From: G965279335 sp965279285
GTDB taxonomy: Bacteria; Pseudomonadota; Gammaproteobacteria; DSM-16500
Reading direction: 5' to 3'
Length of the DNA stretch: 64,000 bases
Assembly (NCBI GenBank): GCA_965279285.1
Contig: OZ257148.1
Coordinates: 1,364,001 to 1,428,000 of the forward strand
Each line of letters begins with the position of its first letter. The stretch's first letter is position 1. The notes under the pieces are model-generated. The model saw nothing but the letters and a program-made list of their open reading frames with translations. It did not search any database and was not told the origin of the DNA. Shown piece after piece: positions 54,560 to 61,495 of the stretch. Made by a program: the position numbers and the translations under genes.

Positions 54560-54733
54560 TTACTCAACAGAGTGCTTTTGGTAGCCAAGGTGCTCATCTA
54601 GCTCAGCACTCATGGCGCGCTCTACAGTGAGCTTTAATAGGTGCTTACTTAGCGCAGCTAAATCTTTTTCAGTTTTGATAGATTTTGCTAGATCATCAAT
54701 TAATTTTGGATCTATATTAAATTGTTGTTCCAT
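54560..54733 (-). pseudogene. IS256 transposase N-terminal fragment
   Basis: 57 codons: IDDLAKSIKTEKDLAALSK then RAMSAELDEHLGYQKH, the conserved N-terminal pattern of IS256 (mutator-type) transposases. It is cut at the IS66 right end, whose terminal TTAC supplies the stop codon. Confidence 0.7.
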
Positions 54734-54808
54734 TGCTTATTCCTTATTATCGCTTTAACGATAGATTAGTTGAGAATAAGCAGTTACACAATTTTATTTA
54801 CAGGCTCT

Positions 54809-55999
54809 TTACCATACTCTTGCCAACTCCGTTTCAATAATTGTTGGCAAGTCTTTGTAGTTAATCTTTAGCTCTTTAATTTTGTTAAACTCCACAATTA
54901 ACTGACCTAAATAAAAATATGAAAACACCTTTTTATCCTTTACGGTATTCGACTGAAATACTTTCTGAAAACCTTGGCTATGCCCGACCACTCCTATAAT
55001 CCATAATGTAATTTGAGCCATTGCGACCAACAACATAAGAATGCCCCATCTATATATGCAGCTTGTTTCGATGTTTCTGCCACCTAGTCCATATCTGGGG
55101 TTCTTTATATCTCTAAAGCTTTCTTCTATTTGCATTCTTTTTTTATAACTATTAAGAACTTCAGTTGTGTCATATTCCTTGGGTAGGTTTGTTGCTAGTA
55201 CCCAAGGCTCTTTAGCTAAACGCTGATAGTTTCCGTTCGCTGAGTTATAGTTTCTAGGAAGCCTTGCTGGTTTTTTTCTTTTGCTTACCAGAGAACCTTG
55301 CTTGGTAATAACGCGACAAGCTCGTGGCTGTTTTTTAGTAATATAAGCATTTTGATAACATTTAGCACGAGGCCCAATTTGACTAAACAGCTCACTGACT
55401 TCTTGCCATTCCTGATCATTCGATAATTTGAGATATTTTCCGCTTCTAGCTCTTACCAGCCAATACCATGCTTGAGACTCTATCGCTTCAAACCAATTAT
55501 CACCAAAACCAGCATCCATTATGATTAATATATCTCGATCTGGCGGTATACACTTCGACAACCGAGAAATAAATTCTTTTTCCCTACCTTTTAACTGACC
55601 TTCTTCAAATACTTCTCGGTACAAAGGAATTGTCCGTCCTTGTGTAGCAAGCTCTGCGCTGAGCATCTGGACATCATGATCATCTTTTAAAAAACAAAGA
55701 TCAATAACGATAGGTAGCGCTTTGTCTTGGGAAATATACTTAAATACATAATCCGATAACCCACTATATAAATCAGTTAATTCTTTGTATAAGTGCTTAT
55801 TACTCAGCAATCTATCGACTTTTTTAATGCGATGTTTTAATTTGGCGTCACTTTCTAAATGACGTCCTATCGTCGTAATCGACAACGCCTGGCTATTTTG
55901 AATGCCTGCCGCAACATCAACCACAGCTTGCAGACGAGTGACATGTATTTCAGGACAACACTTTTCTAAGTGAGATTTTAATATTCCATTTGATAGCAC
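54809..55999 (-). CDS. IS4-family (IS10-like) transposase
   Basis: 396 aa. DDE motifs are seen as Asp in VIDLCF, Asp in IMDAGFGDNW, and the YREK signature YKKRMQIEESFRDIK with the catalytic Glu. Length and order match the IS10/IS4 group. The start is a GTG with GGA upstream, and a 33-bp perfect hairpin sits just before it. I could not define the terminal inverted repeats. Its insertion removed the 5' part of the gene that now begins at 56055. Confidence 0.85.
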   Translation of the reverse strand: MLSNGILKSHLEKCCPEIHVTRLQAVVDVAAGIQNSQALSITTIGRHLESDAKLKHRIKKVDRLLSNKHLYKELTDLYSGLSDYVFKYISQDKALPIVIDLCFLKDDHDVQMLSAELATQGRTIPLYREVFEEGQLKGREKEFISRLSKCIPPDRDILIIMDAGFGDNWFEAIESQAWYWLVRARSGKYLKLSNDQEWQEVSELFSQIGPRAKCYQNAYITKKQPRACRVITKQGSLVSKRKKPARLPRNYNSANGNYQRLAKEPWVLATNLPKEYDTTEVLNSYKKRMQIEESFRDIKNPRYGLGGRNIETSCIYRWGILMLLVAMAQITLWIIGVVGHSQGFQKVFQSNTVKDKKVFSYFYLGQLIVEFNKIKELKINYKDLPTIIETELARVW

Positions 56000-56010
56000 T
56001 GTATTCCATC

Positions 56011-56043
56011 CATATAAATAGTAAATTTTTTACTATTTATATG
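56011..56043. promoter_or_regulatory. 33-bp AT-rich perfect hairpin upstream of the transposase
   Basis: CATATAAATAGTAAA and TTTACTATTTATATG form a 15-bp stem with a 3-base loop. It lies 12 bp upstream of the IS4-family transposase start and might control its expression or mark the insertion end. Confidence 0.45.
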
Positions 56044-56054
56044 AATTCCTGTAA

Positions 56055-56672
56055 TTTGTCATCAAATTTCGTGGGGATATTTCAGCTTGCAAGGCTGCGT
56101 TAAGCCAAGCACAAAATAATAGGGCTATTAATATTGCTTCAGCAGAAGAAATATATCAATTTTTCTTATTGCCAGAAAATCAAAAGCAGCACTCTGTTGC
56201 TTGGGAAATTTATCGAAAATTATATGAGGAACATTTTTTTCCTCACGAACAGGCATTACAAAAATTTTGTGAAAATGAAAATAATTACCGTATTTACGTA
56301 GAAGATTATTATGGTAAACAAGGTTGGGTTTCTTTTCAGCGCAGCTTTAAAACGGAAGATGCTACTAATACGTCTATGATAGATATTGTAGCAAATTTAT
56401 TAGAATCGCAGATTATTATATATCAAAAAAATGTAAAAACCCCTAACATATGGGATGAAATATATCGCACTACGGCGCATGCTTCATCAAATAATAACAA
56501 AATTTATGTTCAATTTAATGGTCGTGATCATTTTGTTGCTTTACAGAAAAATCCTCTTTATGAAGAGGGTCTTGTTAAGAGATTAAATGATTTGAGTTTT
56601 TTAAATTTGACAATCGATCAAAATAATTCTAATGCTGTTCAAACAAAAGTAACGATTTCATTAAAAAAATAA
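56055..56672 (+). pseudogene. 5'-truncated gene, possible OTU-like protein
   Basis: Open frame from just after a stop at 56052-56054 to 56672. No good start codon is present; the first usable one is a TTG at 56169, giving 167 codons. Sequence around MIDIVANLLESQIIIYQ and IYVQFNGRDHFVAL, with a His near the end, resembles the C-terminal part of OTU-type cysteine proteases; the N-terminal Cys region is gone, consistent with loss by the IS4-family insertion. It is followed after 36 bp by the patatin gene. The OTU resemblance is weak and inferred. Confidence 0.5.
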
Positions 56673-56708
56673 TATATATTATTAAATACTTTAAAGTAGG
56701 AGCAACAT

Positions 56709-59700
56709 ATGTTTTCATTTTCGAAATTATCAAATCTCACGAAGTCGAGAATTCCGTCAGCTTTAAGATTGTTGAGAGCATCTTCATGGCGCCGAGGGAA
56801 ATACCATGATCAGAAATCCGGATCTAAATCACAATCTGCATTTTATGGCTTGGGAATGCTTCCTTTAAGCATAAACACTGAAGACCAGAAACAAAAAGCG
56901 ACTGGTAACGGTAATCATACTTCTACAGTGAATCAACCAGGACTTGTAATTAAAAATCTTGTATTGCGCGGCGGTGGCCCTAGAGGTTTGGCATATGTAG
57001 GAGCGCTTAAAGAATTAGACACGAAGCATCCTGAAATTTTGCGACAAATTGAACGAGTCGCTGGTACTTCAGCTGGAGCAATTACAGCTACATTATTAGC
57101 GATTGGATGCACACCTACAGAGTTAGAAGAGTTATTAGTCACTAGTCTTGATAAATTTAAAGAATTCATTACTGATGGCGATTTGAATACACAGCAATTA
57201 GTGTTAGATCTGGCAAGTGCTGCAACGTCTAGATCAACGATAGGTCAAATAACTAGAGGGTTTATGGCTCTTGTCTCGTATCCTATCGAGGCTTATCACT
57301 TAGGAATGAAAGTTAAAAATAATGGCGCCATTTCTACCGGCGATAAATTTCTTGAATGGCTGGAAGATATTATCAGCACAAAAATCGCAAAACTTGAAGG
57401 AGGTAATAAAGCAGATTATCGCCATTTTACCTTTGGCCAATTACAAGCGCTGATAAATGCGGATCGTCTTGCTGGTGGTAAAAAAGGTTATAAAGATTTA
57501 CACGTTGTATGTGCGATGTTTAAGCCTGACGATGAGATTAGTGAAAGCGATAACGCCGATAAAGCGACTACCTTAGGTCCTAAGGTATACACAACCGAAA
57601 ATAAAAAAATGGAATCACTTATAATTTCAGATACCGTACGTATTTCTATGTCTATTCCTTGGATTTTCCAGCGTCATAGTCTTTATTATCGTCCTGATGG
57701 TGTGGGCTCACGCCAAAAATTTTCTTCTACACATCAACGTGGCGTAGATGGCGGAACATTAGGGGAGTTATCTAATTATCCAATTGGCTTATTTGAATAT
57801 AACGATTTCTTAAGTGAACCTTTTGCTGATAAAAAGCCAGATACTACTTTAGAAAATCCTGAAACATTGGGATTTACATTGATTAAAGAATCTGAGCTTG
57901 GATTTTTTCAATCGAGTAAAAACATAGTAGATAAATTGCAAAACCCTTCTTCACAAAAAATTGATTTTCGCCCAGATTTGAAAAATGGAAAGTTAACCCG
58001 TCATATTGTTATTCAAACCAAAGGCGTCACATTGTTTGATTTTTCTCTGCCTAAGGAAAAAGCAGATGGACTAATCAAAGCAGGTAAAGCGGCTGTTAAC
58101 GAATTTTTTCATAATGGAAATTCTATGGCTTTAATGGATTATCAAAAAGAATTTGCCGAACAGCGCGCGATCATTAATGAAAAAATATTTGGAGAATATA
58201 TAAAAAACACTAATTTCGAAGATTTTTTATTAAATAGTTTTCCTCAAAAAGAAAACTATATGGTACCAAAAGAATATAATCAGTTAGAACGTCATATGCA
58301 ATTAAATACAAATAAACCTATTTATATCACTGGTATTACTGGCAGTGGAAAAAGTAGTTTAGCTCAATATGCCACATGGCGATATCTTAAAACTCATTTT
58401 TGGTCAAATTGGCGTGCGCAGCAGTTAGAAAAAAAACCAATTGCCTGGTTGTTTGCTGTGAAGACAAGTGCAGATTTAAAAACCTACTATAGTGAGTTAG
58501 CTATTAAATTGGGTATTAAAGATTTACCTCCTAAAGAATCAGATCAAATTGGTTCGAGAGAAACACAAGTCGAACCCTTACTTAAATGGAAAAACTGGGT
58601 AAAACATACATTAAATCCTGTTTTAGCCAATTATCCTCATTGCTTATTTTTATTTGATCTTGATCAGGCTGATGCGGAAGCGCGCGATTTTGCTAAAATA
58701 AATGAATTATTGCCGAATAGAGTTCATCATTCAGGAACTATTTTAGTATCAACTCAAGATACAGCGCCGGTAATACCAGGCGAGCATGTAAATTTAGATA
58801 ATGGACTAGGCCCTGAGCAAGCAGCACTTTTTTTCAAGGGGGTTGATGGCGATGTCATAGGTTTAATCAATAAATTATATTTATTGCCACTTGGATTAAA
58901 AACAGCTGCTGATCATATTCATACACAACGAAAAAATTTACCTGATTATAATTGTGACAATTACTCTGAAGATTATGATCAATGTTTGAAAGCGTATTTA
59001 GCCTTAATTCAAGGCGATGAAAAGTCCGCTATGGCTCAGCAGAATGTAACGAGTGGATCGGCAAAAAAAATCCTAGCACAGACTGTTGCTATTCGCACAT
59101 CCTTAACGAAAATAGTTGCTACTCATAATGGCGAGGCTAATTTATTATTATATATTTGTGCGCGTGTCGGCTGTAAAATTGATTCTGTATTGTTAAGGGA
59201 GATATTCAATACATGTACCAAACACAAGAATGTTACCCCGTTACAGTTAACAGATGCTTATATCCAGGCTATCGATATTTTGCAAAGTTACGGCGTAATA
59301 AGGCGAGAGGATAAACATTTTTTTATTAATCCGTTAACTCAAGCTATTGCTTACCAAGTTTGTCCATCTCAATCCGTGCATGGAAGCTCTAATTCATCCA
59401 TAGCCAGTGCTTTAACACAGCGATTCAATTATTTGACTAATAATGATTATAAAAAAGATACTCAGCAACTAGCTGCTAATGCGTCTCATGTGGAAAAATT
59501 CTTATCATCAACCTATCAGAATTGGACCCCTACTGCTAACTCTTTGTTAATGGTTAAAGAGATTGCTGAGCTTTGGTGTAGTCTTGGTAGATTTTATCTG
59601 CTGTACAATGGTGAATTTATTAAAGCAGAAAACTATTTTAGGCAAGCAGAAAAGTTATTAGAGAAAGCTTTGCCTGCTAATATCCGGCAATCTTATCAAT

Positions 59701-60797
59701 CAGAAGAGTCAAGTATTTTGCCAGCGTTAAACGAAAATGAAGAAACCTTATTACGTTTATACGGACGAGAATGTCTTTATCAAATAGGTAATGTAATTTC
59801 GCGTAATGATTCTACCTCCGTTTTACAAAGCATAGACTATCTACAAAAAGCTTATTATTTACAATGGCATTTGCCTCAGCCTGAACAAGTTTCTATAGCT
59901 TATACGTTGCGCAGTTTGGCGCGCGCACAGATGAAGCTGGCACGTATCAATAAAAATAGTAAAGCATTAGCTAGTTGCCGGAAAATAATGCAAAAATTAA
60001 ATGAAAATATAAAAATATATCCAGATCAATTTCTCCCAAAAGTAAGAGATGATTTATTAATTGATGAGGGAATAATTGAAAAGCTTCATCAAGATCAACT
60101 ACCACATGAAAAGCGTGATTACAGCTTGGCTATTACAATTCTGAAGCTAACTAAAAAGAAGTTTGCGCAAGATAATGGCAGATTAGCTATGTTATCTGCA
60201 AATATAGCGGATGCCTATCTTGTCCAAAATAATCATCTTGAAGCTATTACGAATTATTATTGTACATTAAAATATGCTTCTGCTATATCGCAAGAAAAAG
60301 TAAAGCAGGAACATGTTTGGCATGCGCGTGGAAACTATTATCTTGCATGGATGTTTAGTAAACAAGGTTATCCGGCGCTTGCTGATTTTTATATTAAGCA
60401 AGCATTACCATTACAAAAAAGATTTTATGGTGAAAATAATAGTTATGTTAAACAAGCAAATGAGCTACAACTAAAAATTAGTAAACAATTAGCTAATGTT
60501 GCTTGCCAAACAATTTTTACAACGAGTGTAAAAGCGGAGGATATTCATCAAGCTTTATTGAATAAAGTTACAGATGATAGTGTTTTAACTACGCAAGATT
60601 TGCAGATAGCTGAGGGTCAATTATGTTATATCTTGGCTAAAAAGAATAAACCAAGTCAGTCTGACACTTCGTCTGGAAGCGCTGGATATGGCTTAAATCA
60701 TGTTTACACACCTCGATTTTTCTTTTTAGATAAATTTAAACCATGTGTAAATAATAGTAAAATTTATAAAACACAATCTATGACATTAAAAACATAA
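56709..60797 (+). CDS. Patatin-like phospholipase - STAND NTPase - TPR protein
   Basis: 1362 aa. An N-terminal patatin domain (about 80-480) has oxyanion motif GGGPRG (88-93), nucleophile elbow GTSAG (Ser121) and the DGG motif (Asp347), so a Ser-Asp dyad lipase/phospholipase A is predicted active. The central STAND/NB-ARC-like NTPase (about 530-780) has Walker A GITGSGKSS (Lys548) and Walker B-like CLFLFDLDQAD (645-655). The C-terminal half is helical with TPR-like blocks (about 990-1260). This order matches NLR-type signalling ATPases fused to a lipase effector. AGGAG before the ATG. Confidence 0.82.
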   Translation: MFSFSKLSNLTKSRIPSALRLLRASSWRRGKYHDQKSGSKSQSAFYGLGMLPLSINTEDQKQKATGNGNHTSTVNQPGLVIKNLVLRGGGPRGLAYVGALKELDTKHPEILRQIERVAGTSAGAITATLLAIGCTPTELEELLVTSLDKFKEFITDGDLNTQQLVLDLASAATSRSTIGQITRGFMALVSYPIEAYHLGMKVKNNGAISTGDKFLEWLEDIISTKIAKLEGGNKADYRHFTFGQLQALINADRLAGGKKGYKDLHVVCAMFKPDDEISESDNADKATTLGPKVYTTENKKMESLIISDTVRISMSIPWIFQRHSLYYRPDGVGSRQKFSSTHQRGVDGGTLGELSNYPIGLFEYNDFLSEPFADKKPDTTLENPETLGFTLIKESELGFFQSSKNIVDKLQNPSSQKIDFRPDLKNGKLTRHIVIQTKGVTLFDFSLPKEKADGLIKAGKAAVNEFFHNGNSMALMDYQKEFAEQRAIINEKIFGEYIKNTNFEDFLLNSFPQKENYMVPKEYNQLERHMQLNTNKPIYITGITGSGKSSLAQYATWRYLKTHFWSNWRAQQLEKKPIAWLFAVKTSADLKTYYSELAIKLGIKDLPPKESDQIGSRETQVEPLLKWKNWVKHTLNPVLANYPHCLFLFDLDQADAEARDFAKINELLPNRVHHSGTILVSTQDTAPVIPGEHVNLDNGLGPEQAALFFKGVDGDVIGLINKLYLLPLGLKTAADHIHTQRKNLPDYNCDNYSEDYDQCLKAYLALIQGDEKSAMAQQNVTSGSAKKILAQTVAIRTSLTKIVATHNGEANLLLYICARVGCKIDSVLLREIFNTCTKHKNVTPLQLTDAYIQAIDILQSYGVIRREDKHFFINPLTQAIAYQVCPSQSVHGSSNSSIASALTQRFNYLTNNDYKKDTQQLAANASHVEKFLSSTYQNWTPTANSLLMVKEIAELWCSLGRFYLLYNGEFIKAENYFRQAEKLLEKALPANIRQSYQSEESSILPALNENEETLLRLYGRECLYQIGNVISRNDSTSVLQSIDYLQKAYYLQWHLPQPEQVSIAYTLRSLARAQMKLARINKNSKALASCRKIMQKLNENIKIYPDQFLPKVRDDLLIDEGIIEKLHQDQLPHEKRDYSLAITILKLTKKKFAQDNGRLAMLSANIADAYLVQNNHLEAITNYYCTLKYASAISQEKVKQEHVWHARGNYYLAWMFSKQGYPALADFYIKQALPLQKRFYGENNSYVKQANELQLKISKQLANVACQTIFTTSVKAEDIHQALLNKVTDDSVLTTQDLQIAEGQLCYILAKKNKPSQSDTSSGSAGYGLNHVYTPRFFFLDKFKPCVNNSKIYKTQSMTLKT

Positions 60798-61103
60798 ATT
60801 AACTAAGATAGCTAGAGTTAACAGGGATGTGGAAGTATGTAAAACTGAGTAGTGATAGCCGCTGTAGATGATGAAGCTGTTTCTTAGCCCCAGTTTTGAG
60901 CCATAATTGAGCTATAATAGCACTATATCCCTTGCTAAATGACTAAAATAGCAGTATATACCGCCAATCAGGCTTTTTTGTGCGAATTAAATAATATAAA
61001 AAAAACCCACACTTCAGTTTAAATTATATGTCTTATCACCTTTATTATTTTGCTGAAAATTTATTGTATATACACTACGTTAACATTATCGAAAAAAAAT
61101 TAA
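60798..61103. other. Gene-free stretch
   Basis: AT-rich with no gene, repeat or convincing promoter seen. Confidence 0.4.
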
Positions 61104-61331
61104 GAGGTATCATATGATGCGATTAAAATTGATTTGTCTTTAATTCGCGATATTTCTTCTAATGAAACAGAAGCTGAGATTGTAAAGTCGATTATAAGTA
61201 TGGTGCATGCAATGAAAATCTCCGTCATTGCTGAAGGGGCAGAAACATCAGAACAAGTTGAGTTTTTAATTAAAAATCATTGTGACAGAGTGCAGAGTGA
61301 TTATTTTAGTAAGCCATTAACAGCAGAGTAA
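61104..61331 (+). pseudogene. EAL-domain C-terminal fragment
   Basis: The frame reads YDAIKIDLSLIRDI, VIAEGAETSEQVEFL and FSKPL, matching the last quarter of a c-di-GMP phosphodiesterase EAL domain. No start codon with a ribosome binding site exists, and the N-terminal catalytic EAL signature is absent. A remnant of a larger protein. Confidence 0.65.
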
Positions 61332-61420
61332 ATAACGGAATTGTTGAGTAGTGATCGTCGTTGGTGATTGAGAGAAAAGTCTTAATATGGGGTCACCACA
61401 AAGCGATTTTACCAAGATAA

Positions 61421-61495
61421 ACCTTAGTTGATTATTTTGATCGAAATCTATATGCTTTGACTACGGATGCGTATTATCTAAAAAAGGAGTTTATT
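61421..61495 (+). pseudogene. Remnant of the small protein found at 45775
   Basis: VDYFDRNLYALTTDAYYLKKE parallels VIDYFDRSLYVIGNEHPTYY at the end of the 45775 gene. A stop at 61418-61420 and the absence of an upstream start show only the 3' end remains. It is in frame with the next gene and contains its AAGGAG. Confidence 0.5.

Larger units (their letters stand above)
52115..54563 (+). mobile_element. Complete IS66-family insertion sequence (2449 bp)
   Basis: Terminal inverted repeats GTAAGCGCTCTA (52115-52126) and TAGAGCGCTTAC (54552-54563) bracket three intact co-directional genes tnpA, tnpB and tnpC, the normal IS66 layout. The flanking octamers TGTCCACC and TCAACAGA do not match, so one flank has been deleted or recombined: left is a truncated palindromic element, right is an IS256 transposase fragment. 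Confidence 0.9.
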
